This document shows, in pieces, positions 45,505 to 53,102 of a stretch of 64,000 nt of DNA (its first letter is position 1; each line of letters opens with the position of its first letter). This DNA is from Nocardia sputorum (lineage in GTDB: Bacteria > Actinomycetota > Actinomycetes > Mycobacteriales > Mycobacteriaceae). A program made the translations under genes and the position numbers. The notes below the pieces were generated by a model. The model ran no database searches and was not told the DNA's origin. It worked only from the letters and a program-made list of their open reading frames with translations. The stretch covers positions 1,736,001-1,800,000 of the forward strand of contig NZ_AP026978.1 of assembly GCF_027924405.1 (NCBI RefSeq), written 5' to 3'.

Positions 45505-46173
45505 ATGATCGAGAACATTCTGCCCGCGGGTGTGGCCTCGGCCGAGCTGCTGGCGTACCCCGAGGATCTGCGGCCGCATCCCGCCGAGGAGCATCTCATC
45601 GCCAAGTCGGTGGAGAAGCGGCGCCGCGACTTCATCGGCGCGCGGCACTGCGCCCGGCTGGCGCTGACTCAGCTCGGCGAGCCGCCGGTGGCCATCGGCA
45701 AGGGGGAGCGCGGCGCTCCGGTGTGGCCGCGCGGGGTGGTCGGCAGCCTGACCCACTGCGACGGCTATCAGGCCGCCGCACTGGGCCACAAGCTGCGGTT
45801 TCGCTCCATCGGCATCGATGCCGAGCCGCACGCGACCCTGCCCGACGGCGTACTGGACTCGGTCAGCCTGCCGCCGGAGCGGGAGTGGTTGAAGACCACC
45901 GATTCCCAGCTGCACCTCGACCGGTTGCTGTTCTGCGCCAAAGAGGCCACCTATAAGGCGTGGTTCCCGCTCACGGTGCGCTGGCTGGGCTTCGAGGACG
46001 CGCACATCACGTTCGAGATCGAGGACAGCACCGCGGATTCCGGGCACGGCAGCTTCCATACCGAACTGCTGGTGCCCGGGCAGACCACCGACGGCGGGAC
46101 GCCGCTGCTGTCGTTCGAGGGCCGTTGGCTGATCACCGACGGGTACATCCTGACCGCGATCGCGCACGTCTGA
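45505..46173 (+). CDS. pptT: 4'-phosphopantetheinyl transferase PptT
   Basis: 222 residues from ATG 45505 (preceding GTG 45502 possible). It is a Sfp-type enzyme that adds the phosphopantetheine arm from CoA to carrier domains of polyketide, non-ribosomal peptide and mycolic-acid synthases; PptT is essential in M. tuberculosis and is a drug target. Seen: RRRDFIGARHCARLAL, VGSLTHCDGYQAAAL, the metal site GIDAEPH, and FCAKEATYKAWFPLT with the K-E-x-x-x-K motif. It overlaps truB by one base (TGATG). Confidence 0.95.
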   Translation: MIENILPAGVASAELLAYPEDLRPHPAEEHLIAKSVEKRRRDFIGARHCARLALTQLGEPPVAIGKGERGAPVWPRGVVGSLTHCDGYQAAALGHKLRFRSIGIDAEPHATLPDGVLDSVSLPPEREWLKTTDSQLHLDRLLFCAKEATYKAWFPLTVRWLGFEDAHITFEIEDSTADSGHGSFHTELLVPGQTTDGGTPLLSFEGRWLITDGYILTAIAHV

Positions 46174-47072
46174 TGGACGGACTCGGCGGGCTGCTCGTCA
46201 TCGACAAGGCCGGCGGCTGGACCAGCCACGACGTCGTCGCGAAATGCCGAAGGCTGCTGCATACCAAGAAGATCGGCCATGCCGGAACCCTCGACCCGAT
46301 GGCGACCGGCGTGCTGGTGCTCGGTGTGGAACGCGCGACCAAACTGCTCGGCCTGCTCACCTTGACGACCAAGGCGTACACCGCGACCATCCGGCTCGGA
46401 CAGGCCACCAGCACCGACGACGCCGAAGGCGAGGTGCTCACGACGATCCCGTCCGGTCACCTCGTCGACGACGACATCGCCGCGCGTACCGCGGAATTGA
46501 CCGGCGACATCGACCAAGTGCCTGCCACCGTGAGCGCGATCAAGGTGAACGGCGAGCGCGCTTACGCCCGCCACCGTGCGGGCGAAGAGGTGCAGTTGGC
46601 CCCGCGTCCGGTCACGGTGTCGCGGTTCGACGTGCTCACCCGGCGCGACGTCGGCGATTTCGTCGACCTGGACGTGGTGGTCGAGTGCTCCTCGGGCACC
46701 TATGTGCGGGCGCTGGCCAGGGACCTGGGCGCCGCGCTCGGCGTCGGCGGCCACTTGACCGCGTTGCGCCGGACCAGGGTCGGTCCGTTCACGCTCGAAC
46801 ACGCCCGCACCCTGGACGAGTTGGCCGCCGCCGCGGAGTCGGGCGTGCCGCCGCTGAGTCTCGACATGGACGCCGCGGTCCGAACCGCGTTCCCGCTCCG
46901 GGACATCGACGAAAAGCAAGCCGACGACCTGCGCAACGGCCGCTGGCTCGAACCCGCCGGGATAGCCGGTGTGTATGCCGCCATCGACCCGGAAGGCCGT
47001 TCGATCGCGCTGCTGCGGGAAAGCGGAAAGCGAGCCGCATCCGTCATGGTGGTACGCCCGTCCAACCTTTGA
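46173..47072 (+). CDS. truB: tRNA pseudouridine(55) synthase TruB
   Basis: 299 residues from ATG 46173, sharing one base with the pptT stop. TruB isomerises U55 in the T-loop of most tRNAs. The catalytic aspartate is D41 in KIGHAGTLDPMATGVLVLG. Also visible are GLLVIDKAGGWTSHDVV, TKAYTATIRLGQATSTDDAEGEV, QVPATVSAIKVNGERAYARHRAGE and a C-terminal PUA-like segment (RNGRWLEPAGIAGVYAAIDPEGR). Length matches other TruB proteins (about 300). Confidence 0.97.
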   Translation: MDGLGGLLVIDKAGGWTSHDVVAKCRRLLHTKKIGHAGTLDPMATGVLVLGVERATKLLGLLTLTTKAYTATIRLGQATSTDDAEGEVLTTIPSGHLVDDDIAARTAELTGDIDQVPATVSAIKVNGERAYARHRAGEEVQLAPRPVTVSRFDVLTRRDVGDFVDLDVVVECSSGTYVRALARDLGAALGVGGHLTALRRTRVGPFTLEHARTLDELAAAAESGVPPLSLDMDAAVRTAFPLRDIDEKQADDLRNGRWLEPAGIAGVYAAIDPEGRSIALLRESGKRAASVMVVRPSNL

Positions 47073-47166
47073 GGATCCTTCGAGGTCCGAGCCCGTCTCG
47101 GCCTGCGCCACCGCGGCGAGTGCTCCCGAACGGCCGTCGCCGCGATGCCGTTGCGTCGCCGCACGA

Positions 47167-47778
47167 TCAGCCCGGAGGTTTCCCCGAGCTGTCGGCGCCG
47201 GTGATGTCGATGACCGGGCGCAAGGCGCCGAGCAGCGCGCCGAGTGAGATCTCCCGCATCTGGGCACGGGCCGGTGTGCCGTGCTCCAGCCAGTCGACGG
47301 TGAGCACCCGAACGAAGGTGAGCCAGCTCGTCAAAATCGCCGAGACGGTGGCGCGTGGCGGCCCCTCCAGCCGTAGCGCGTCGAGCACGCGCTCGCGTAG
47401 TTCGCCGAGTTCCCCTGCGATGATCGCCTGAATGGTGGGGTCCGCGGCCAGGACGCGGTTGGCCGCGAGCACGCTGTTGGCGTTGGCCTCGAAGTAGTCG
47501 AAGTGCGTGTCCAGGCCGGCGGCGAGCTGGTCGACCAAGGGTGCTTCGGCGTCGAATGTGGTCGCGACCAGCAGTTGCTCGGAGGCGAGCTGGTAGACGG
47601 CCGCGAACAAGTCGCGTTTGCCCGGGAAGTGGCGGTAGAGCAGAGCCCGGGAGACGCCCGCCTCGGCAGCGACGTCCTCCATGAGCACCGCGTCGTAGGG
47701 CCGGTCGGCGAACAGTTTCGCGCCTGCGTCGACGAGCACGCGGCGGCGCTCGTCGGGGGACAGTCGGCGGCGGGTCAC
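47167..47778 (-). CDS. TetR family transcriptional repressor
   Basis: 203 residues from ATG 47778. N-terminal TetR helix-turn-helix: RRVLVDAGAKLFADRPYDAVLMEDVAAEAGVSRALLYRHFPGKRDLFAAVY. The C-terminal part is a helical ligand-binding domain with no recognised ligand class. It is divergent from a DUF4345 membrane-protein gene, and the intergenic segment carries an excellent palindrome at 47822-47845, so it probably represses itself and that gene in response to a small ligand. Confidence 0.92.
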   Translation of the reverse strand: MTRRRLSPDERRRVLVDAGAKLFADRPYDAVLMEDVAAEAGVSRALLYRHFPGKRDLFAAVYQLASEQLLVATTFDAEAPLVDQLAAGLDTHFDYFEANANSVLAANRVLAADPTIQAIIAGELGELRERVLDALRLEGPPRATVSAILTSWLTFVRVLTVDWLEHGTPARAQMREISLGALLGALRPVIDITGADSSGKPPG

Positions 47779-47796
47779 CTCGCGAGCTTAGTTGAC

Positions 47797-47813
47797 GCGT
47801 GTCTACTACACGC
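47797..47813. promoter_or_regulatory. Secondary inverted repeat near the TetR start
   Basis: GCGTGT (47797-47802) and ACACGC (47808-47813) around CTACT. The block GTCTACTA inside it repeats the half-site of the main operator at 47822-47845, so it may be a second, weaker binding site for the same repressor. Confidence 0.4.
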
Positions 47814-47821
47814 CGTAGGGT

Positions 47822-47845
47822 CTTAGTAGACGAACGTCTACTAAG
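47822..47845. promoter_or_regulatory. TetR operator: 11-bp arms around AA
   Basis: Left arm CTTAGTAGACG (47822-47832) and right arm CGTCTACTAAG (47835-47845) are exact reverse complements separated by AA. The site is 44 bases upstream of the TetR start and 70 bases upstream of the DUF4345 start. Such 22-24-bp palindromes in divergent promoters are the classic TetR binding geometry. Confidence 0.7.
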
Positions 47846-47914
47846 CGGTGGTCTGTAAAGGCCGGTTTTCACCGCGCACCCGCCGAATACTTCGCGTGCA
47901 TCCGGGAGGCATGT

Positions 47915-48325
47915 ATGTCCAGCGCACTCAAATGGCTGTCCATGGTGATGGGCGTCGCCTGCGTGGCGATCGGGATTCTGCACATAGCACTCGGTGTCGA
48001 CTCGGTGCCCGACATGGGTTCGGCCGGTGTGACCGCCGACAGCCAGAGCCGGTTCTTCGGCGCGATCTTCGCCGGATACGGCCTCGCGTGGATCTGGGCC
48101 GCGCGGCAGTCGCCGATACCCGCGGCGGCGATGCGCCTGCTGGCCGGGATCTTCCTGCTCGGCGGGGTGGCCCGCTTCGTCTCGGTCGCCGTGTACGGCT
48201 GGCCGCACTGGTTCCAGATCGTTTTGACCGTCATCGAACTCGTGCTTCCCCCGGTCTACTTCTGGCTCGCCGACGCCGACGAGAAGCGGCTCGGCTCGGC
48301 GCCCCGTGTGCTCGCCGCGGATTGA
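47915..48325 (+). CDS. DUF4345 family small membrane protein
   Basis: 136 residues from ATG 47915. Four hydrophobic segments are visible, at about 6-26, 47-64, 69-91 and 97-120, in a pattern matching DUF4345: SMVMGVACVAIGILHIALG, then FAGYGLAWIWAARQSP, and a final helix IVLTVIELVLPPVYFWL. Function of the family is unknown. It is divergent from a TetR gene with a shared operator, so its level is probably induced by the regulator's ligand, possibly as part of a membrane-stress or detoxification response. Confidence 0.8.
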   Translation: MSSALKWLSMVMGVACVAIGILHIALGVDSVPDMGSAGVTADSQSRFFGAIFAGYGLAWIWAARQSPIPAAAMRLLAGIFLLGGVARFVSVAVYGWPHWFQIVLTVIELVLPPVYFWLADADEKRLGSAPRVLAAD

Positions 48326-48538
48326 GGTCAATGCCGGTGATTTCACCGGCTGCGGCGGTGGCGGCCACGGCGGCAACAAGATTCGTGTCCCCGGGTGATC
48401 CGTAACGCGCTCAGCGTTGGCGTTCCGCCGGAAAGGAGAGGGTAAGCGGGCGGCATCGGTGCTGGTGGTGCGCCCGGCGAACATGTGAGGAGTTCGATCC
48501 TGTGCGTCACCGCGCCCGCGGGACGACGGGTGCGCTGC

Positions 48539-49468
48539 TCAGCACATCGCCGGCGGTTTCGCGGTGGCCGGCCTGGTGAACTCCAGTCGCATGGCACCCG
48601 ATGCACTGCGCGACAGCACCATCGCGGAGCCTTGTGCGCGAGACCAGGTCCGGGGGACCGTGACGAGATTGTCCCCGGCCATCATCACCAGGACCAACCC
48701 GTCGTAGCGGTAGCGGTAGACGGAATCGGGAGTAGTGCAGGCCGTCGCCGTGACGCCGGGAGCGCGCAGATCCAGAGCTTTCTCGGCGTAGATGGTCAGT
48801 CCGGGGGCTGTACGCAAAGTCTCCGTTTCGAATCGCTGCGCGCGGCCGATCCCCACGGCCAGGGAGTAGTCGGTCGCGCCCCAGAAGAAGCTGCCCGCGA
48901 CGAGCAGGAAGACCAGCCCCCATTCCAGCGGTGTGGTCGTCGACGGTGCCGTCATCGATCCGGCGGCGAGTTGGCGGCGGCGGGTGCGCACGACGCCCCA
49001 CAGGAGCAGCAAGCCGATGATCGAGCAGGACGGCGCCACTCCGATCGTCCAGTTCAGCGGGTTGTCGAACCAAAGTTGCGATAGTCCGTTGAGCAACAGC
49101 AGCGCACCGGCGATCACCCCGGCGATCAAGACCCATTTGGGCAGGGCTCCGTGCAGAACCACGGGCGGGATCGCCACCCTGCCCCACGTGAAGGCCAGTG
49201 TGACGACCGCGCACACCGCCAACGGGATGAACAACCCATCGGCGCTGCGCATGACGTAATCGGTCGTGCTGAATCCCAGCACTTGAGAGTCGATTCCGAA
49301 ATATCCGCAGAATCCGCGAGCGTGGAAGAACCCCCAGTAGAACAGCAAACCCGCCAGCAGCGTAGCCGGAGCGACGAACTGGCCGAGAACCTGCGCCATC
49401 TGGGAGAGGTCGGCGAAGGTGGACGAACCTTCGCGAGGCCGGTCAGGGGGCGGCGGATCAGCCGCCAT
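48539..49468 (-). CDS. Hypothetical polytopic membrane protein
   Basis: 309 residues from ATG 49468, overlapping the end of the lipoprotein gene upstream by 11 bases. About five membrane helices lie in the first 210 residues (for example FVAPATLLAGLLFYWGFFHARGF, a pair around PLAVCAVVTLAFTWG and VLIAGVIAGALLLLNGL, and EWGLVFLLVAGSFFWGAT). A C-terminal domain of about 95 residues with strand-like sequence follows (RAPGVTATACTTPDSVYRYRYDGLVLVMMAGDNL). I do not recognise a family. Overlap with the lipoprotein gene implies that the two act together at the envelope. Confidence 0.65.
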   Translation of the reverse strand: MAADPPPPDRPREGSSTFADLSQMAQVLGQFVAPATLLAGLLFYWGFFHARGFCGYFGIDSQVLGFSTTDYVMRSADGLFIPLAVCAVVTLAFTWGRVAIPPVVLHGALPKWVLIAGVIAGALLLLNGLSQLWFDNPLNWTIGVAPSCSIIGLLLLWGVVRTRRRQLAAGSMTAPSTTTPLEWGLVFLLVAGSFFWGATDYSLAVGIGRAQRFETETLRTAPGLTIYAEKALDLRAPGVTATACTTPDSVYRYRYDGLVLVMMAGDNLVTVPRTWSRAQGSAMVLSRSASGAMRLEFTRPATAKPPAMC

Positions 49469-50093
49469 TGCGCCTCGAAGTCGTCGGTGGCGCAGTGGTG
49501 GCCGGGGGCTTCGTCGTGGTGGTCGTCGTGGTCGGTTGTCCGGTACCGCTTCCCGAGGTGCCCTCCGGCACGCAGGTCTTCGTGTAGACGGTGATCACTC
49601 CGCCGGACTCGATGGTGGCGTCGGGTGGTATTCCGGCCGAGGGCAATGGCGGGTCGACTCCCACGAAGGACTCGTAACCCTTGGCCACCGGCGTCCCGTC
49701 CTCTGCAAGCGAGCAGGTCGGCGTCGGTGCCGAATTCTTCGCCTTCTTCGTGACGGTCACGCAGTCGACAGGCAATTTCTTCTCGTCGCAGTTCCTGGCC
49801 ATTTGGGCCCGTATGTCGGTCACGACCGCGTCGGCCGGATCACCTTGGCTGAAATTGAATTGGGCGAGGTCGACCGGAATGCCCTTCGCGCCACGACCGC
49901 TGTTGTCGGAGCCGCCGGGGTTACCGGAGGCGCCCTCCGTCGCCGCGGCCTCGGGTATGCCCGGCTTTCCCTCGGCAGGTGGCGTGTCACCGTCACCGTC
50001 ACCGCAGCCGGCGAGGACGGCGAGGACGGCGGCGATCGCCACGAACACCACGACTATCCATGACCCGACGCGCTTTTCCCGTTCGACGCCCAT
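49458..50093 (-). CDS. Lipoprotein with Thr/Pro-rich C-terminal tail
   Basis: 211 residues from ATG 50093. N-terminal signal SWIVVVFVAIAAVLAVLAGC ends in a lipobox (LAGC), so the product is exported by the Sec route and lipid-anchored. An acidic Gly/Asp/Pro linker follows. The core has paired cysteines (ARNCDEKKLPVDCVTVT and later PTCSLAED) and a PASTA-like strand segment GVDPPLPSAGIPPDATIESGGVITVYTK. The last 30 residues are a run of Thr and Pro, a wall-spanning tail type. The downstream gene encodes a membrane protein in the same unit. Confidence 0.7.
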   Translation of the reverse strand: MGVEREKRVGSWIVVVFVAIAAVLAVLAGCGDGDGDTPPAEGKPGIPEAAATEGASGNPGGSDNSGRGAKGIPVDLAQFNFSQGDPADAVVTDIRAQMARNCDEKKLPVDCVTVTKKAKNSAPTPTCSLAEDGTPVAKGYESFVGVDPPLPSAGIPPDATIESGGVITVYTKTCVPEGTSGSGTGQPTTTTTTTKPPATTAPPTTSRRNGG

Positions 50094-50378
50094 GAGATGT
50101 GCCGATCCACTTGTGCGATATCCGGTCAGGCCGGCGTATCGACCCATTGTCCAACGCCGGAGCCGCTCACGCAGCTCAATGCGGAGACTGTCGGTCGAGT
50201 GAATGGGGGACGCGGCGTGGAGGCTCATGGGCGGCAAGTGTCGTGCCGTAGCCGATCGGAACGGCGCGAGGCATCTTCCGGGATCTGCTCGAGAATCGCA
50301 CCCCGGCAGCGGCATCCGTACAGTGTGGGATGGTCGCGCGGCGGCCGCAGTCGGGTAGTGGTAGCGAAAGTGGCGAGC

Positions 50379-50801
50379 ATGAGTGACGCGCCGGTGGACA
50401 CGTTCGAGCTGTGGGACCGTGACGGGGACGGGCTCGTGGCGGTGCAGGACATCACCGCGGGCATTCGGGCGCTCGGTCTGGAGGTCGACGAGGCGGCGGT
50501 GGAACGGCTGGTCGCGGCCGCCGACACCAATGGCGACTTCCTGGTCTCGCGAACCGAATTCGACGCCGCCCTGGTGGCCGGGCGTATCGAGGTGACCGAC
50601 GCCGACGCCGCGTTCAAGGTGTTCGACGTCAACGGCGACGGCCGCATTTCCGTCGAGGAGCTGGAATCGCTCATCCGCCACGTCGGCGCGGGCCGTATCG
50701 ATGAACCGGCCGACGCGTTGCCGGCCGCGGCCGACACCGATGGCGACGGCTTTCTCTCGCTGCCGGAATTCCGCACGCTGCTGGATTTCCTGTCCCGGTA
50801 G
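50379..50801 (+). CDS. Four-EF-hand calcium-binding protein
   Basis: 140 residues from ATG 50379 (GTG 50370 also possible). Four EF-hand loops are seen: DRDGDGLVAVQD (13-24), DTNGDFLVSRTE (49-60), DVNGDGRISVEE (83-94) and DTDGDGFLSLPE (119-130), each with acidic residues at positions 1, 3, 5 and 12. The first loop has D instead of E at position 12, which usually weakens binding. No signal peptide is present, so it is probably a cytosolic calmodulin/calerythrin-like sensor or buffer. The role is unknown; it is divergent from the membrane-protein/lipoprotein pair. Confidence 0.9.
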   Translation: MSDAPVDTFELWDRDGDGLVAVQDITAGIRALGLEVDEAAVERLVAAADTNGDFLVSRTEFDAALVAGRIEVTDADAAFKVFDVNGDGRISVEELESLIRHVGAGRIDEPADALPAAADTDGDGFLSLPEFRTLLDFLSR

Positions 50802-50877
50802 CGGCACGAGCGGCGCGGCCGGGCTCAGGCCGTCGCGCTGGTCCGCGCCGGACCGAGTGAAGGTGGAGGGCTTGGGC

Positions 50878-51543
50878 TCAGCCGCCGATCTGGTGGCGCA
50901 GGCGCTGCACGGCGTCGTCCATGTGCTCGACGAGCAGCGCGCGGGCGCGGGCGGGCTCGGCGGTAGCGATCGCTTCGCGCAGACCGACGTGCTCTTGGGC
51001 TTGGTCCCGCAGGTCCGGGTAGGTGGTCTGCAAGGCGCCCAGGCACATCCGCGTCTCGATCAGCAGGGTGCGGGCCGCGCGCACCAGCCGCGGGCTGGCC
51101 GCGCTCTCCACCAGCGCCTCGTGGAAGGCCTGGTCGGCCTCCGACACTCCCACCGCGTCACCGCGTTCGGCGCACGTGACCATCTCCTCGACGCTGGGAC
51201 CGAGCGCCTCGTAGGCGATCGGGCGGCGGCCGTCCAGGATCAGTTCCAGCGCGCCGCCTTCCAGCGCGGTCCTGGCGCGGTAGATGTCGACGACGTCGTC
51301 GAGGCTCAGTTCGATGACGAAGATGCCGCGGTGCCGGATGCTGTGCAGCAAGCCTTCGGACACCAAGCGCTGCATCGCCTCGCGCACCGGTCCCCGCGAG
51401 ACCGCGAACCGCGCGGCGAGGTCGGCTTCCCCGAGCTGCGACCCGGGCGCGAGACTGCCGCGCATGATCGCCTCGCGGAGCCGATCGGCGATCATCTCCG
51501 CGGTCGACTGCCGGTTCACCGGCTCGAAATCAACGACGGACAT
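50878..51543 (-). CDS. GntR/FCD (FadR-subfamily) transcriptional regulator
   Basis: 221 residues from ATG 51543, overlapping the stop of the racemase-like gene upstream by 14 bases. N-terminal winged helix TAEMIADRLREAIMRGSLAPGSQLGEADLAARFAVSRGPVREAMQRLVSEGLL, then an FCD domain that binds organic acids through a metal site (D/H residues in RTALEGGALELIL and FHEALVESAASPRLV). It is the last gene of a three-gene operon divergent from catabolic genes. The likely operator is the ATTGT-N2-ACAAT palindrome found in both divergent promoters of this cluster. It probably responds to the catabolised acid. Confidence 0.9.
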   Translation of the reverse strand: MSVVDFEPVNRQSTAEMIADRLREAIMRGSLAPGSQLGEADLAARFAVSRGPVREAMQRLVSEGLLHSIRHRGIFVIELSLDDVVDIYRARTALEGGALELILDGRRPIAYEALGPSVEEMVTCAERGDAVGVSEADQAFHEALVESAASPRLVRAARTLLIETRMCLGALQTTYPDLRDQAQEHVGLREAIATAEPARARALLVEHMDDAVQRLRHQIGG

Positions 51544-52261
51544 CGATCTGCCTTTCCGCGAACAAGGTGCCGAGTCCGGCGACGACCGGCTCGGCGCCGG
51601 CCAGCCGCAGGCCCGCCCAGATCGTGACCTGATTGGCCGTCAGCACCGGTTTGCCCAGCGTAGCCTCCAGGTCCGGCAGCACCGCGAGGGTGTGCATCGC
51701 GGTGTCCGGGATGAGCAGCGCCTCCGCGCCGGGATGGTCGTTGTCCGCCGCCAGCCGCAGGACCTGGGCCGGTGTGAGGGTGCCGACTTCGGCCGCGGTG
51801 TCGATTCCGGCGCTGGACATCGAGACGACGTCGATGTCCGCGTCGGCGAGGAACTCCACGAACAGCCGCGCGACCTCGTCGGGATAGCTGGCGGCGACGG
51901 CGACGGTGCGCAGTCCGAGGGCGTGCACGGCGTCGGCGAACGCGATGCTGGTGCTGGTCGCGGGCACGCCCGCGACCTCGGCCAGCGCACGCGCCTGATC
52001 GCGGGCGCCCGCGGGACCGTAGACGAAACTGCCGGACGTGCAGGCCCAGACGATCGCGGCGGGGCGGTGCCGGGCGAGCAGCGCGGCGCCGAGGCGCAAT
52101 TTCTCCGGACTGCCCAGCTCCAGCAGTTCGGGGATGGCGTGCAGATCGGTGCCGTAGATGTGGGCTACGGGGAGGTGCGCGCCGAGCGCCGCCGCCGCGA
52201 GCGGGTAGTCGTCCTCGGCCGCGTGGTCGGGGTAGATGAAACCGACGGTGGGTGCGTGCAT
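51530..52261 (-). CDS. Maleate isomerase/arylmalonate decarboxylase-like protein, one-cysteine type
   Basis: 243 residues from ATG 52261. The protein has the Asp/Glu-racemase superfamily fold in its maleate isomerase/AMDase branch: an N-terminal lobe with the first catalytic cysteine at C74 in WACTSGSF, and a second lobe with VLTANQVTIWAGL. The usual second cysteine (S-C-T-N) is replaced: the segment reads P-D-T-A, so D186 sits in the position of the cysteine. The preceding paralogue retains both. This enzyme may therefore be altered in chemistry or act as partner subunit. It is 14 bases upstream of and overlaps the GntR gene. Confidence 0.82.
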   Translation of the reverse strand: MHAPTVGFIYPDHAAEDDYPLAAAALGAHLPVAHIYGTDLHAIPELLELGSPEKLRLGAALLARHRPAAIVWACTSGSFVYGPAGARDQARALAEVAGVPATSTSIAFADAVHALGLRTVAVAASYPDEVARLFVEFLADADIDVVSMSSAGIDTAAEVGTLTPAQVLRLAADNDHPGAEALLIPDTAMHTLAVLPDLEATLGKPVLTANQVTIWAGLRLAGAEPVVAGLGTLFAERQIDVRR

Positions 52262-52275
52262 GCGATGTTCTTCCT

Positions 52276-53016
52276 TCAGAAAACGTTGAGCAGCCACTTG
52301 CCTGGGCCCATCATCGGGAGTTTCATCCGGCCGAGGCATGCCCACATGGTCAGTTGGTTGGCGGTGAGCACGGGTTTGCCGAGGGCCTGCTCCAGCGGCT
52401 CGATCACGTCGTAGGTCGGCAGGTTGGTACAGCTGACGAAGACGGCCTGCGCGGCGGAATCGTCGGCGGCGACGATGCGTTCGGCGATCGTGCGGTAGCT
52501 GACCTTCCAGATGCCGCCGCCGAGCCCGAGGTGGTCGGAGCGCACCACCGAGCATCCGGCTTCGGCGAGGAATTCGTGCAGCCGGTGGGTCAGGATCTCG
52601 TCGTAGGGGGTGAGCACCGAGATCCGGGTGAGGTCCAGATGGCGAATCGCTTCCAGCAACGCGCCGGAGGTGGTGACCGCGTCCTGCGCCCCGGCCCGGC
52701 AGATGGTGTCGCGCAACGACTTCTCATAGGCGAGGCCCTTGATAAAGCTGCCCGACGTGCACAGATAGGCGACGACTTCGGGCTCCACATGTATGACGTT
52801 CCGGGTCGCCGCGGTGAGATGCGCCGCGTCGGACACCAGTTCGGCCATCTCCAGCGACACCGGGACCGGCTCGTAGGGGGTGCGGGCCAGGTGCAGGCTC
52901 ACCTCCAGAGGCGCCCAGCGCCAGAGCTCTCGTTCGAGGGCGAGGTCGAACGGTGCGATGATCCCGATACCCCGTTGTGCAACGGGCCCCTCGAGGTCGG
53001 GAAAGCTCAGATCCAC
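52276..53016 (-). CDS. Maleate isomerase/arylmalonate decarboxylase-like enzyme, two-cysteine type
   Basis: 246 residues from GTG 53016. Same fold as the next gene product. Both expected catalytic cysteines are present: C86 in YLCTSGSFIKG and C196 in VFVSCTNLPTYD, spaced as in maleate cis-trans isomerases and EutA-like proteins. Conserved ISVLTPYDEILTHRLHEFLAE and VLTANQLTMWACL follow. Family members isomerise, racemise or decarboxylate small dicarboxylates or disubstituted malonates; the substrate here is unknown. It is the first gene of the left operon, 14 bases before its paralogue, divergent from the hydroxyacid dehydrogenase gene. Confidence 0.85.
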   Translation of the reverse strand: MDLSFPDLEGPVAQRGIGIIAPFDLALERELWRWAPLEVSLHLARTPYEPVPVSLEMAELVSDAAHLTAATRNVIHVEPEVVAYLCTSGSFIKGLAYEKSLRDTICRAGAQDAVTTSGALLEAIRHLDLTRISVLTPYDEILTHRLHEFLAEAGCSVVRSDHLGLGGGIWKVSYRTIAERIVAADDSAAQAVFVSCTNLPTYDVIEPLEQALGKPVLTANQLTMWACLGRMKLPMMGPGKWLLNVF

Positions 53017-53062
53017 TACGGCCCCTCTCGCGCTCAGCCGGGACGACCTCCGAACACGATCG

Positions 53063-53076
53063 GATTGTTGACAATC
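53063..53076. promoter_or_regulatory. Shared cluster operator, site 1 (GATTGT-TG-ACAATC)
   Basis: GATTGTTGACAATC has perfect 6-bp arms around TG. It lies in the 86-base gap between the divergent isomerase-like and hydroxyacid-dehydrogenase genes. Its core ATTGT-N2-ACAAT recurs in the other divergent promoter of this cluster (57402-57413). It is the probable binding site of the GntR/FCD regulator encoded at 50878-51543. Confidence 0.65.
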
Positions 53077-53102
53077 ATACGATGCCCTCTTAGTGTGTCA
53101 AT

